From contig CAJUDJ010000011.1 in assembly GCA_910584985.1 (NCBI GenBank), positions 1-61,181 on the forward strand: a stretch of 61,181 nt of DNA. Reading direction: 5' to 3'. The position numbers were made by a program, and so were the translations under genes. This stretch comes from an uncultured Eubacterium sp. (GTDB lineage: Bacteria; Bacillota; Clostridia; Oscillospirales; Acutalibacteraceae). Below are positions 40,602-50,224 of this stretch, in pieces (position 1 is the first letter of the stretch; each line of letters begins with the position of its first letter). The notes below the pieces were generated by a model. The model saw only the letters and a list, made by a program, of their open reading frames with translations. It searched no databases and was not told the DNA's origin.

Positions 40602-42458
40602 ATGCCTATGAAAATATTTGATTCAAGAAAAACCGAATATAAATCTGCTGTTTGTGCTATTGCAACAGATGAAAGGGTAAAGCTCAGAATTGTTGTGCCG
40701 CGTTCCATCGGCTGCACAGCTGCAAACCTTGCTGTTTGTAAAGAGGGCGAGGAAACCGTTTATTACGGTATGTTCTGGGCAGGTATGTGCGGCGAAAATG
40801 ATGAATTCTGGGAGCTTCATTTTTCGGCAACCACGCCGGGGCTGTATTTCTATCATTTTGAACTGGATACACCGTGGGGAAAATCCTTTATAAAAAATAC
40901 GGGAAACGGCTGCGGTGATTTTACGGCAGACGGAGCAGAATTTCAGCAGACGGTTTATGATAAGCATTTTAAAACCCCCGATTTTCTGAAAGGCGGAATC
41001 ATTTATCAGATTTTTCCGGACAGATTTTATAACAGCAAAAGCAAAAAGACAGATGTTCCCGAAAGCAGAGTAATGCGCAAATGGGGCGAAGAACCATTCT
41101 GGAACGAAAGCCAGATGAACGGCTTGTGGAATAATGATTATTTCGGCGGAGATTTAAAGGGCGTTGAAGAAAAGCTGGATTATATCAAGGAGCTTGGTGT
41201 TTCCTGCATCTATCTGAATCCAATTTTTGAAGCCAATTCCAATCACCGATATGATACTGCCGATTATGAAAAAATTGATCCGCTTCTCGGCAGTGAAGCG
41301 GACTTGAAATCCCTTTGCAAAAAAGCAAAGGAAAAGGGCATATCCGTTATTCTGGACGGGGTATTCAGCCATACTGGCTGCGATTCAAAGTACTTCAATA
41401 TGTATGGCAGATATGACGGCATCGGTGCTTATAACAGCAAGGAAAGCCCGTATTTCAGCTGGTATAAGTTTATTGATTATCCGTCTGAATATCACAGTTG
41501 GTGGGGGATAAATCTACTGCCCGAGGTGATTGAGGAAAATGAAAGCTACCGTGCATTTATATGCGGCAAAAACGGTGTTCTTCGCAAATGGCTGCGCTGC
41601 GGCATAAGCGGCTGGCGGCTGGATGTTGCCGATGAACTGCCGGATGTTTTTCTGGACGACCTGCGCAAGGCCGTTAAGGAAGAAAATGAAAATGCCGTAA
41701 TTATCGGCGAGGTCTGGGAGGATGCAACCAATAAATTTGCTTACGGAGAAAGAAGAAGATACCTGCTCGGCGAACAGCTGGATTCGGTTATGAATTATCC
41801 GTTTGCGGAGGCTGTGCTGAATTTTGTGCGCTACGGCGGCGCCGAAAGCTTTTTCAATTCCGTAATGTCTGTTGTTGAAAATTATCCGCCGTGCGCACTT
41901 CATGTACTTATGAACCATATCGGCACGCATGATACGGCGCGCGCCATCACACGACTTGCAGGTGAAAATCCTGACGGTTACGGCAGGGACTGGCAGCACG
42001 AGCACAACATTCTTTCCGAATCGGATTACAAAAAGGGTATTTCCATGATGAAAACGGCCAGCCTGATTCAGTATACACTGCCCGGTGTGCCCAGCCTTTA
42101 TTACGGCGATGAGGCAGGCGTGCAGGGAATGAAAGATCCGTTTAACAGAACCTGCTTTCCGTGGAAAGATATAAATGCAGAGCTTCATAAATGGTATAAA
42201 CGGCTCGGCGAAATCAGAAACGGCTGCAAAGCATTTCGGCGGGGTGTGTTTGTTCCTGTTTACAGTCTCTATAATACGATTGCCTATAAACGTGTGTGTG
42301 AAGAAAACGAAGTGCTGGTTGCTGTTAATAATTCAGCTGAAACCGTTGATGTGCCTGTTGGTTCTGAATGGGATAATTCTTATAATCTTTTTGATGCGGT
42401 TTCAAAGGACGGCTATATCCGCCTTGCACCGTATGAATATACGCTTTTATCAAAATAA
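40602..42458 (+). CDS. GH13 alpha-glycosidase (neopullulanase/maltodextrin hydrolase-like)
   Basis: A 618-residue intracellular GH13 enzyme. There is an N-terminal beta domain (1-120), then a barrel with GGIIYQIFPDRFYNS, region I DGVFSHTG, region II GWRLDVADE with the probable nucleophile D341, region III GEVWED and region IV NHIGTHDTARA. The layout fits cyclomaltodextrinase/neopullulanase-type enzymes that degrade maltodextrins, consistent with glgP upstream. No signal peptide. The start has no clear SD; ATG 40602 and ATG 40608 are both possible. Confidence 0.88.
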   Translation: MPMKIFDSRKTEYKSAVCAIATDERVKLRIVVPRSIGCTAANLAVCKEGEETVYYGMFWAGMCGENDEFWELHFSATTPGLYFYHFELDTPWGKSFIKNTGNGCGDFTADGAEFQQTVYDKHFKTPDFLKGGIIYQIFPDRFYNSKSKKTDVPESRVMRKWGEEPFWNESQMNGLWNNDYFGGDLKGVEEKLDYIKELGVSCIYLNPIFEANSNHRYDTADYEKIDPLLGSEADLKSLCKKAKEKGISVILDGVFSHTGCDSKYFNMYGRYDGIGAYNSKESPYFSWYKFIDYPSEYHSWWGINLLPEVIEENESYRAFICGKNGVLRKWLRCGISGWRLDVADELPDVFLDDLRKAVKEENENAVIIGEVWEDATNKFAYGERRRYLLGEQLDSVMNYPFAEAVLNFVRYGGAESFFNSVMSVVENYPPCALHVLMNHIGTHDTARAITRLAGENPDGYGRDWQHEHNILSESDYKKGISMMKTASLIQYTLPGVPSLYYGDEAGVQGMKDPFNRTCFPWKDINAELHKWYKRLGEIRNGCKAFRRGVFVPVYSLYNTIAYKRVCEENEVLVAVNNSAETVDVPVGSEWDNSYNLFDAVSKDGYIRLAPYEYTLLSK

Positions 42459-42588
42459 TTTCAGGCAAATGGCGGTTCGGATTTCTGTCCTTTGCATAGT
42501 CAACCAAGGTGTTTGACGAAAATTTAATGATGTATCAGCAAAAATTTGTTGATTTAATTCTTGTTTTGTTTAATTCCTGTTTGACTGC

Positions 42589-42620
42589 ACCCGAAGACAT
42601 ATTGTTCTTCGGGTTTTTTT
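42589..42620 (+). terminator. Terminator after the GH13 gene
   Basis: Arms ACCCGAAG and CTTCGGGT with a 10-base loop and T7. Confidence 0.88.
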
Positions 42621-42760
42621 ATGATATAATTTATAAGAATGTTTTAACAACAGAAGGATTTGAAAATGATAATAATGGGGTAGTTTTTTATTTCACTTTC
42701 CGTGCTTATTCTTTATAAAAGAACCGTTTTAATTCTTTTTGGAGGGCATAATAGTCAATT

Positions 42761-43033
42761 ATGGAAATCGCACAAAAGGAATAAGAGGTGTTGAAGCGTG
42801 TAATTACAGGGTGAAATATGATTTAATCATAAAACCTATTTTGCATATTCATTGGAAAGTGCATCTGTTTCAGCAAGGAATGCACCAAAAAACATTTAAA
42901 TGAAGAAGTTGAGGTATATTTAAAATCGGGAAGATATGATTTGGTTACAATAAAGGAATTTAAGGAAACAGCAATATTGGGATTTGTACTTTTGCTGTTT
43001 GGTGCATCTGCATTTATTCTGTTTTTTATATAA
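42761..43033 (+). pseudogene. Frameshifted small membrane-protein gene (DUF3592-like)
   Basis: Pieces in different frames read GIRGVEACNYRVKYDLI, then TYFAYSLESASVSARNAPKN, then EEVEVYLKSGRYDLVTIKE and a membrane helix TAILGFVLLLFGASAFILFF. The order (extracellular beta domain then a final helix) resembles DUF3592-type proteins. GGAGGG precedes. At least two frameshifts make it non-functional. The rest of 42459-43155 holds the terminator and no other gene. Confidence 0.55.
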
Positions 43034-43155
43034 AAGAAATAGAAATTTTTGCATTTTATATATATACAATTTAAAATTATTATGCTATACTATTACGGAA
43101 ATTACAGTGGAATGTTATATTCACTTAAGATTTTCTTTGAAAGGAAATAAATTTT

Positions 43156-44916
43156 ATGGCATACAGAACACATAACTGTAACGAATTGACATTGGATAAT
43201 CTGAACGAAAAGGTTTCGCTTGCAGGCTGGGTGGATACCATCCGTGATCACGGCGGCGTTGCTTTTATAGATCTGCGTGATGAATACGGCGTAACACAGG
43301 TTGTTGTGAATGACGGCGACCTGATAAACCATCTGAAAAAGGAAAGCGTTATTTCCATTGAAGGCACAGTTGTTAAGCGTGATGAAGAAACCGTCAATAA
43401 AAAAATTGCAACAGGCGAGCTTGAGGTTAAGGTTGATAAATTAACCATGCTCGGCGCATGCACGGAAAATCTTCCGTTTGAAATTTCGGATTCAAAGGAA
43501 ACCAGAGAAGAGGTGCGCTTAACCTACCGTTTTCTGGATTTAAGAAACAAGGCAGTGCATGACAGGATTATTTTCAGAAGCAAGGTGATTTCTTTCCTGC
43601 GTCAGAAAATGACGGAGATGGGCTTTACGGAAATTACAACACCCATTCTCACCTGTTCTTCACCCGAAGGCGCAAGGGATTATATTATTCCGAGCCGTAA
43701 GCACGAAGGCAAGTTTTATGCACTTCCGCAGGCACCGCAGCAGTTTAAACAACTGCTTATGGTTTCGGGATTTGACAAGTATTTTCAGATTGCTCCGTGC
43801 TTCCGTGATGAGGATGCAAGGGCAGACCGTTCACCAGGTGAATTCTATCAGCTTGATTTTGAAATGGCCTTTGCCACGCAGGAGGATGTTTTTGCGGTTG
43901 CGGAAGAGGTGCTTTATGATACCTTTACAAAATTCGGCGGCGGAAAAAAGGTTAGCCCTGCGCCGTTTGTAAGAATTCCGTTTGAAGAGGCTATGATAAA
44001 ATACGGCACGGATAAGCCGGATTTAAGAAACCCGCTAATTATTGAAGATTTAACGGAGTTTTTCTCAAGGGTGGAATTCAAGGCATTTCAGGGCAGACCA
44101 GTTCGCGGAATCAATGTTCCGAACTGTGCAAAGCAGTCTAAGGGCTGGTTTGAAAAAATGCTTAAATTTGCACTTGAAATAGGCATGAAGGGCCTTGGCT
44201 ATATCGAAGTGCTGGAGGACGGCTCCTTCAAAGGCCCGATTGATAAGTTTCTTTCCCCCGAGCAGAGAATTGAGCTTAAGGAAAAGCTGAATCTTAAAAC
44301 GGATGACACGCTGTTCTTTATCTGTGATACACTGAAGCATGTAAATGATTTTGCCGGCCAGATCAGAACAGAGCTTGCGAACCGCCTTGATTTGATTGAT
44401 AAGAATCGCTTGGAGCTTTGCTATATAACGGATTTTCCGATGTTTGAAAAGGATGAAAATGGAAATCTTGCATTTACGCATAATCCGTTTTCCATGCCGC
44501 AAGGTGAAATGGATGCACTTCTTAACGAAGATCCGCTTACCATTAAAGCATATCAGTATGATATTGTCTGCAACGGTGTGGAGCTTTCCTCGGGTGCAGT
44601 CCGCAATCACCGCCCCGATGTTATGGTTAAGGCTTTTGAGATGGCAGGCTATAGTGAAGAAACCGTTAAGGAAAAATTCGGTGCACTTTATAATGCGTTC
44701 CATTACGGCGCACCGCCTCATGCAGGCATGGCACCGGGAGTGGACAGAATGATTATGCTGCTTCAGGATGAGGAAAATATCCGCGAGGTTATTGCATTCC
44801 CGATGAATTCCAATGCACAGGATATGCTGCTCGTCGCACCGAATACAGTAACGGAAATGCAGCTTCGAGAAACACATATCAAGCTTCGCAGACCGATTGA
44901 AGAAATAAAAAAATAA
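43156..44916 (+). CDS. aspS: Aspartate--tRNA ligase, probably non-discriminating
   Basis: A 586-residue class II synthetase. An OB-fold anticodon-binding domain (1-105, with VSLAGWVDTIRDHGGVAFID) is followed by motif 2 CFRDEDARADRSPGEFYQLD, the bacterial insertion domain (about 290-400) and motif 3 GMAPGVDRMIML. The gatCAB genes directly follow, which suggests it also charges tRNA-Asn with Asp for amidation. I cannot assign specificity from single residues alone. Confidence 0.95.
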   Translation: MAYRTHNCNELTLDNLNEKVSLAGWVDTIRDHGGVAFIDLRDEYGVTQVVVNDGDLINHLKKESVISIEGTVVKRDEETVNKKIATGELEVKVDKLTMLGACTENLPFEISDSKETREEVRLTYRFLDLRNKAVHDRIIFRSKVISFLRQKMTEMGFTEITTPILTCSSPEGARDYIIPSRKHEGKFYALPQAPQQFKQLLMVSGFDKYFQIAPCFRDEDARADRSPGEFYQLDFEMAFATQEDVFAVAEEVLYDTFTKFGGGKKVSPAPFVRIPFEEAMIKYGTDKPDLRNPLIIEDLTEFFSRVEFKAFQGRPVRGINVPNCAKQSKGWFEKMLKFALEIGMKGLGYIEVLEDGSFKGPIDKFLSPEQRIELKEKLNLKTDDTLFFICDTLKHVNDFAGQIRTELANRLDLIDKNRLELCYITDFPMFEKDENGNLAFTHNPFSMPQGEMDALLNEDPLTIKAYQYDIVCNGVELSSGAVRNHRPDVMVKAFEMAGYSEETVKEKFGALYNAFHYGAPPHAGMAPGVDRMIMLLQDEENIREVIAFPMNSNAQDMLLVAPNTVTEMQLRETHIKLRRPIEEIKK

Positions 44917-44929
44917 TAAAACATTTTAA

Positions 44930-44948
44930 GGGCAGGATTATCCTGCCC
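44930..44948 (+). terminator. Stem-loop between aspS and gatC
   Basis: Perfect GGGCAGGA / TCCTGCCC with a 3-base loop. The run downstream is GAAAAATATTTAT, not a clean T tract, so it may be a weak terminator or an mRNA-stabilising element within the operon. Confidence 0.6.
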
Positions 44949-44986
44949 GAAAAATATTTATCGAAATAGTTTTGGGAGGATTAAGA

Positions 44987-45274
44987 ATGCAGATTACTCC
45001 GGATTTAATCAAATATCTTGAATCGCTTGCAAGAATTACGCTTACCGAAGATGAGGAAAAAAAGGTTGGCGGCGAATTGCAGGATATTCTTACCTATATT
45101 GACAAGCTCAATGAGCTGGATACAGATGGCATTGAGGCTATGAGCCACGCTTTTCCGCTTGTGAATGTGCTTCGTGAGGACGTTGTGAAGCCGTCTATGA
45201 CCCCCGATGCAATTGTTGCAAATGCACCCGAAAGTCAGGACGGCGCATTTGTTGTTCCGAAAACAGTGGATTAA
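44987..45274 (+). CDS. gatC: Asp/Glu-tRNA amidotransferase subunit C
   Basis: A 95-residue subunit that wraps GatA and GatB. It has LIKYLESLARITLTEDEEKK, ILTYIDKLNELDTDGIEAMS, and the closing VLREDVVKPSM and APESQDGAFVVPKTV. GGGAGG sets the ATG at 44987; a 5-codon longer reading starts within the SD region. Confidence 0.95.
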   Translation: MQITPDLIKYLESLARITLTEDEEKKVGGELQDILTYIDKLNELDTDGIEAMSHAFPLVNVLREDVVKPSMTPDAIVANAPESQDGAFVVPKTVD

Positions 45275-45287
45275 GGAGGGCGGAAAA

Positions 45288-46754
45288 ATGGAAATTTATG
45301 AAATGACCGCTCTTGAAGTGGCTGAAAAAATCAGAAATAAAGAAATTACAGCAATGGATGCCGTTGAAGCAGTATCGGAGGCTATTGAAAGCAGGGATAA
45401 AACTTATAACTGCTACACGCATTTCGATAAAGAGCTTGCGTTTGAAAAGGCACAGGCAGCACAGCAGCTGATAGACAGCGGAAAGGCTGCTTCTCCGTTG
45501 GCAGGGGTTCCTGTTGCCATTAAGGATAATATCTGCACAAAGGGGGATATTACCTCCTGTGCTTCAAAAATACTTTACAATTTTAAGCCCCCTTATAATG
45601 CAACGGTTATTCAGAAACTTGAAACAGCAGGCGTTGTGCCCTGCGGCAAGGTGAATATGGATGAGTTTGCAATGGGCTCCACAACCGAAACTTCCTTTTA
45701 CGGTGCAACAAAAAATCCGTGGAATACACAAAGAGTTCCGGGCGGTTCCTCCGGCGGTGCAGCAGCTGCTGTTGCTGCGGAAGAAAGCATTATTGCACTC
45801 GGTTCTGATACAGGCGGTTCTATCCGTCAGCCCTGTTCTTTCTGCGGTGTTACAGGTTTAAAGCCAACTTACGGTGCTGTTTCCCGTTACGGCCTGATTG
45901 CCTATGCATCCTCGCTTGATCAGATTGGCCCAATCGGCAAAAATGTGCCTGATGTTGCAGCAATGTTTTCCGTTATCAGCGGTAAAGACGATAAAGACGG
46001 CACTTCCATGAACGGCACGCCGTTTACGCTTGACGAGATTATAAATTCCAAGGATATCAAGGGCAAAAAAATCGGCATTCCAAGTGATTACTTCGGAAGC
46101 GGTATTGATGCGGAGGTCGCAAAAAGTGTTATGGCTGCTGCTGAAACACTGAAATCCCTTGGCGCAGAGGTTGAGGAATTTTCCATGCCAATTGTGGAAT
46201 ATGCAATTCCTGCCTATTATATTATTGCCTGTGCCGAAGCCTGCTCAAACCTTTCAAGGTTTGACGGTATTAAGTACGGCTATAAATCATCAGAGGCGGA
46301 TAATCTGCGTGATGTTTATTTCAAATCCCGTTCCGAGGGCTTCGGAATGGAAGTAAAAAAGCGTATTATGCTTGGAAACTTTGTGCTTTCAAGCGGTTAT
46401 TTTGATGCTTATTATATGAAAGCGCTTAAGGCAAAGGGGCTTATTGTAAAAGCCTTTAATGAAGCTTTTGAGAAATATGATTTTCTGCTTGGTCCTGTTG
46501 CACCTACAACAGCGCTTAAAATCGGCGAGGGTCTGAGTGATCCGCTTGCAATGTATCTCGGTGATATTTATACGGTTATGATTAACATTGCAGGCTTGCC
46601 TTCTCTTGCGCTTCCGTGCGGTTTTGACAGCAGCAGTATGCCAATCGGCATGCAGCTTATCGGCAGACCGTTTGACGAAAAAACGATACTTTCGGCAGGA
46701 AATGCTTACCAGTCTGTAACAGAATGGCATAAGCAAAAGCCGAATCTTGTTTAA
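45288..46754 (+). CDS. gatA: Asp/Glu-tRNA amidotransferase subunit A
   Basis: A 488-residue amidase-signature enzyme that frees ammonia from glutamine. The catalytic Lys is in VAIKDNICTKG and the Ser pair in PGGSSGGAAAAVA and GSDTGGSIRQP; then GLKPTYGAVSRYGLIAYAS. AAGGAGGG before the ATG at 45288 rejects the longer frame from 45207 inside gatC. It lies 13 bases after gatC. Confidence 0.97.
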   Translation: MEIYEMTALEVAEKIRNKEITAMDAVEAVSEAIESRDKTYNCYTHFDKELAFEKAQAAQQLIDSGKAASPLAGVPVAIKDNICTKGDITSCASKILYNFKPPYNATVIQKLETAGVVPCGKVNMDEFAMGSTTETSFYGATKNPWNTQRVPGGSSGGAAAAVAAEESIIALGSDTGGSIRQPCSFCGVTGLKPTYGAVSRYGLIAYASSLDQIGPIGKNVPDVAAMFSVISGKDDKDGTSMNGTPFTLDEIINSKDIKGKKIGIPSDYFGSGIDAEVAKSVMAAAETLKSLGAEVEEFSMPIVEYAIPAYYIIACAEACSNLSRFDGIKYGYKSSEADNLRDVYFKSRSEGFGMEVKKRIMLGNFVLSSGYFDAYYMKALKAKGLIVKAFNEAFEKYDFLLGPVAPTTALKIGEGLSDPLAMYLGDIYTVMINIAGLPSLALPCGFDSSSMPIGMQLIGRPFDEKTILSAGNAYQSVTEWHKQKPNLV

Positions 46755-46768
46755 GGAGGAGAAGATAT

Positions 46769-48202
46769 ATGGAATATTCAACCGTATGCGGGCTTGAGGT
46801 TCATACCGAGCTTGCAACAAAAACAAAAATTTTCTGCTCCTGTTCAACAGAATTCGGCGGTGATCCGAATACACATGTTTGTGAAATCTGCTCCGGTATG
46901 CCGGGCACGCTTCCTGTTTTAAATGAAAAGGTGCTTGAATTCGCTGTAAGAACCGGCCTTGCCACCAACTGTGAAATTACAATGTATAATAAGTTTGACA
47001 GGAAGAATTATTTCTATCCCGATTTGCCGAAGGCTTATCAGATCAGCCAGCTTTATCTGCCGATTTGCCGAAACGGTTATATTGAGATTAATGACAGTAT
47101 CAACGGCGGAAAGAAAAAGGTAAGAATTCACGAAATTCATATGGAAGAGGATGCAGGTAAGCTGATTCACGATGAATGGTCGGACTGTACACTTGTAAAC
47201 TATAACCGCTGTGGTGTTCCGCTTCTTGAAATCGTTTCAGAACCGGATATTGCTTCTGCCGATGAAGCGGTGGAATATGTTGAAAAGCTGCGTTCCATTC
47301 TTCAGTTCTGCGGTGTGTCGGACTGTAAAATGCAGGAAGGCTCGCTGCGTGCCGATGTAAATGTATCTGTTATGGAAAAGGGCAGCAGCGCATTCGGCAC
47401 AAGAACGGAAATGAAAAATATCAACTCTTTCAAAGCTATTCACAATGCAATCGAAAGCGAAGCACAAAGGCAGATTGAGCTGATTGAAGACGGCGGAACA
47501 GTTGTGCAGGAAACACGCCGCTGGGATGATTCAAAGGGCTATTCCTATGCAATGAGAAGCAAGGAAGATGCACAGGATTATAAATATTTTCCCGATCCCG
47601 ATTTGCCGCCCGTTCAGCTTACAGAGGAATATGTTCAGAACATCAGAGAAAAACTGCCGGAGCTTCCCGAAGCGAAAAAAGCAAGATATATTGCACAGTT
47701 CGGGCTTTCCGAATATGATATTTCCATGATTTTCTCATCTGTTGCCTATGTTAAGCTGTTTGAAAAAACTGTTGAAATTACAAATAATCCGAAGGACAGT
47801 GCAAACTGGATTATGGGAGAGCTGATGAAAATGATGAATGAAAATCAGCTTCTGCCTGAAAATATGAGTTTCCGTGCAGATTCATTGGGTGAAATTATCA
47901 ATCTTCTGAACGGAAATAAAATCAGCCGTGATTCCGCCAAAAAAGTGTTCAAAGCAGTGTTTGAGGAAAATGTAATTCCTGCCGACTATGTTAAGGAAAA
48001 TCATATGGAAATGGTTTCCGATACAGGTGCTATTAAAGCGGTTATTGACGAGGTGCTTGCCAATAACCAAAAAGCTGTTGACGAATACAAGGGCGGCAAG
48101 GAAGCATCGTTTAATTTCCTGATCGGCCAGTCTATGCGCGCATTAAGGGGTAAGGCTCCTGCCGCAGAGGTTACAAAGATTTTAAAGGAAATACTTGGAT
48201 AA
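46769..48202 (+). CDS. gatB: Asp/Glu-tRNA amidotransferase subunit B
   Basis: A 477-residue subunit that phosphorylates and amidates the aminoacyl-tRNA. It has VCGLEVHTELATKTKIFC, zinc-site cysteines (CSCS and CEIC), CSGMPGTLPVLNEK, DRKNYFYPDLPKAYQISQ and a C-terminal YqeY-like tail (FNFLIGQSMRALRGKAPA). Last gene of the operon, followed by a strong terminator. Confidence 0.97.
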   Translation: MEYSTVCGLEVHTELATKTKIFCSCSTEFGGDPNTHVCEICSGMPGTLPVLNEKVLEFAVRTGLATNCEITMYNKFDRKNYFYPDLPKAYQISQLYLPICRNGYIEINDSINGGKKKVRIHEIHMEEDAGKLIHDEWSDCTLVNYNRCGVPLLEIVSEPDIASADEAVEYVEKLRSILQFCGVSDCKMQEGSLRADVNVSVMEKGSSAFGTRTEMKNINSFKAIHNAIESEAQRQIELIEDGGTVVQETRRWDDSKGYSYAMRSKEDAQDYKYFPDPDLPPVQLTEEYVQNIREKLPELPEAKKARYIAQFGLSEYDISMIFSSVAYVKLFEKTVEITNNPKDSANWIMGELMKMMNENQLLPENMSFRADSLGEIINLLNGNKISRDSAKKVFKAVFEENVIPADYVKENHMEMVSDTGAIKAVIDEVLANNQKAVDEYKGGKEASFNFLIGQSMRALRGKAPAAEVTKILKEILG

Positions 48203-48223
48203 TTCGCTTTTTCGTATAAAATC

Positions 48224-48262
48224 AAAACCGTTAGAACATTAAAGAATGTTCTAACGGTTTTT
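48224..48262 (+). terminator. Terminator of the aspS-gatCAB operon
   Basis: Perfect 17-base arms AAAACCGTTAGAACATT and AATGTTCTAACGGTTTT with a 4-base loop and T tract. Confidence 0.95.
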
Positions 48263-48301
48263 ATCTTATAAATCATGATTAAGGTGGATATGAGAAAAAA
48301 G

Positions 48302-48348
48302 CCTTCTCCTTTCAGGAGAAGATGTCAACGAAGTTGACGGATGAGGTG
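48302..48348 (+). repeat. Double-hairpin REP-like element
   Basis: Two adjacent perfect hairpins: CTTCTCCT-TTC-AGGAGAAG and GTCAAC-GAA-GTTGAC, followed by GGATGAGGTGA. I recall this layout as a dispersed intergenic repeat in gut Ruminococcaceae. The element lies at the boundary between the conserved gat operon and the accessory region, and only one copy is evident here. Confidence 0.55.
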
Positions 48349-48411
48349 AAAAAACATTTGAACGAATATTGGTTTTCTGCTTGCTATCTGCAATTGGGCA
48401 GATATGTTGTA

Positions 48412-48717
48412 TTATACTTTGTTATCTTTTCCTTTTATTTTATTAATAAACCGCCGTATTGCCAAAGTGATGGCAATGCACAGCGGAAAAAAGGGTGTGA
48501 ACGGCCCGGCCCAGAATGCAAGATATGCCGTTGCCATCACGCTGCACCATTTCCAGCCAAATATAGCGTGGCATAAATATCCTCCCCAGACAGGCGAGTA
48601 CATAACAATGACTACAAAAATAAAAATTACAATGGTATGCCAGTCCTTGCATTCCTTCCATACCCATTTGCAGAAACTTATAAATTTCGTTTTCAGTTTT
48701 ATTAAAAAATCTCTCAT
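48412..48717 (-). CDS. Small multi-pass membrane protein, unknown
   Basis: A 101-residue protein with a basic amphipathic N-terminus, then about three membrane segments (28-45, 57-72, 74-90) rich in Trp and Pro (VMYSPVWGGYLCHAIFGWKW) and a basic C-terminus (INKIKGKDNK). Unrecognised. Bases 48263-48411 hold only the repeat. Confidence 0.6.
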   Translation of the reverse strand: MRDFLIKLKTKFISFCKWVWKECKDWHTIVIFIFVVIVMYSPVWGGYLCHAIFGWKWCSVMATAYLAFWAGPFTPFFPLCIAITLAIRRFINKIKGKDNKV

Positions 48718-48759
48718 ATTCTCCGCTTTTCTATACTTTCTTTTAAATAACTGTATTTA

Positions 48760-49065
48760 TTATTTCCAAAATCCGCATATTTCAAAATCCAAACATTCAA
48801 AATCTGCAATATTATCCCAATCTCTTTCCAGAAGAATATTATCAACTTGCTGTGCTTTATACAGTTCATCCAATGTTTTATAATTTGCAACTGTGCTCTC
48901 TTCAATTCTTCCGCATCTTTGAAAATCACAATGATCATCATAAATAATAATCATATATTCATTTGATTTGTTATGAAATATTAATCTTAATTCTGCTTCA
49001 ATATGATATTCGTTTATACATTTTAAAAGCAGATTTTTGATTTCTTCAAAAGTGTATTTTGCCAT
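48760..49065 (-). CDS. Hypothetical acidic protein
   Basis: A 101-residue protein starting MAKYTFEEIKNLLLKCINEY and ending DFECLDFEICGFWK, with an alpha/beta layout and several cysteines. The ATG at 49065 has TAGGTG upstream. Not recognised; it resembles the small immunity or accessory proteins often found near toxins, without further evidence. Confidence 0.6.
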   Translation of the reverse strand: MAKYTFEEIKNLLLKCINEYHIEAELRLIFHNKSNEYMIIIYDDHCDFQRCGRIEESTVANYKTLDELYKAQQVDNILLERDWDNIADFECLDFEICGFWK

Positions 49066-49103
49066 ATTCAAACACCTACGTTGTAATTTACGCTGCAAAT
49101 ATT

Positions 49104-49613
49104 TTACTCTTTCTTTTTTGTCAGTGCAACCCCTGCAATAGAAATAATAAAAATAAACGGTGCTGATCTGACAAACAGCCATTCAAACGAATGAAAAGCA
49201 ACACCTAAAACAGCATTTTCAGCTGTTGCATAATCCCAGTTAGAATAAGGACTGTTTAACAGAAACAGGATAATAAAAAGAATCATTACAACTGCACATA
49301 ATGATATGAACAGCCAATGCATTATTTTTCTTCTTGCATTATGTGTTTGCAGCAGCTGTAAGTTTATGATTTCCAATTTTTCGGAAATGGCTTTCAAATT
49401 GTCGGCTTCGGTTTCGGCAATATTTTCTCCAAGCAAAACGCTTACAGGTGTTTCCAGAACTTCTGATAATACAACCAACATTTCCGAATCGGGAACAGAT
49501 AATCCCTGTTCCCATTTTGAAATGGTCTGCCGCACTACATTCAATTTAATGGCAAGCTCTTCCTGTGAAAGCCCTTTTGATTTTCTTAATTGTTTAATGT
49601 TGTCTTTTAACAT
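49104..49613 (-). CDS. Membrane-associated XRE-family regulator
   Basis: A 169-residue protein. The N-terminal helix-turn-helix is NIKQLRKSKGLSQEELAIKL then NVVRQTISKWEQG. A linker (70-100) and two membrane helices follow (about 97-120 and 144-163). AAAGGAG precedes the ATG at 49613. Membrane-tethered XRE regulators of this clostridial type often control a neighbouring transporter, none of which is present. Confidence 0.85.
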   Translation of the reverse strand: MLKDNIKQLRKSKGLSQEELAIKLNVVRQTISKWEQGLSVPDSEMLVVLSEVLETPVSVLLGENIAETEADNLKAISEKLEIINLQLLQTHNARRKIMHWLFISLCAVVMILFIILFLLNSPYSNWDYATAENAVLGVAFHSFEWLFVRSAPFIFIISIAGVALTKKKE

Positions 49614-49791
49614 TTCAGAACAACTCCTTTCTTTATATATGATTGTATAAAGAAACAGTCCGTTGCTGCAAGCAATGCATATTAACATTTAAATTTTATT
49701 CTTAAAAATAATGCTGATAATAGTTTTTGAGATAATGTAGAATATAATGATTTAATTCGACCGGTATTTTTAAATTTTTATTTAATTATGC

Positions 49792-50224
49792 CGTTTAGGA
49801 TAATTTTTATAATTATAAATACATTCAGCAGAATCCTGTTTTGTTTCCTCATTCATCAGTTCTATAATTTCCTGACTGTCTTTTTCCGTTTCTTTTGCTA
49901 ATTCCTCATTCATTATTTTAATGGTTGTTTTCATAACTTCATCATGAACTAAATTTATCTTAATTTTTTAAAATATGGAAGTACATAAGTTTCAATTTCA
50001 TTTTTTAATTCATTCATGCAATTGTCAATTTCTTTTTATGTTTGTCCATATTGAACCCAATCATCAGGCTTGGAAATCCGTTTGGTTTCATTAAGTATGG
50101 AATATCGTTTAAAAGTCCGATAAAATTGCAGGCCGTCCATCTTTTCAATTATGATTATAGCCAATGCCGCACTCTGTGGCCCCTCCCTTTGAAATTCTAT
50201 ATAACTATAAAGATTTATTATCAA
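49792..50224 (-). pseudogene. Decayed gene with an in-frame stop and a frameshift
   Basis: From ATG 50224 the frame reads MIINLYSYIEFQREGPQS to DDWVQYGQT, then TAA, then continues KEIDNCMNELKNEIETYVLP. A one-base shift near 49970 opens INLVHDEVMKTTIKIMNEEL to a natural end KNYPKRHN and TAA at 49792. The reconstructed protein is about 140 residues, of unknown family. Bases 49614-49791 hold nothing recognisable. Confidence 0.6.

Noticed and set aside
41514..42188. 224-codon minus-strand frame opposite the GH13 gene
   Set aside because: The sense gene has all four GH13 regions; the antisense frame has no recognisable domain or ribosome site.
42509..42718. 69-codon plus-strand frame after the GH13 gene
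   Set aside because: It spans an intrinsic terminator and has low-complexity hydrophobic content without an SD.
44065..44877. 270-codon minus-strand frame opposite aspS
   Set aside because: Shadow of a synthetase gene; composition biased and no SD.
48322..48576. 84-codon plus-strand frame starting MSTKLTDEVKKHL
   Set aside because: It starts inside the double-hairpin repeat and runs antisense through the small membrane-protein gene.
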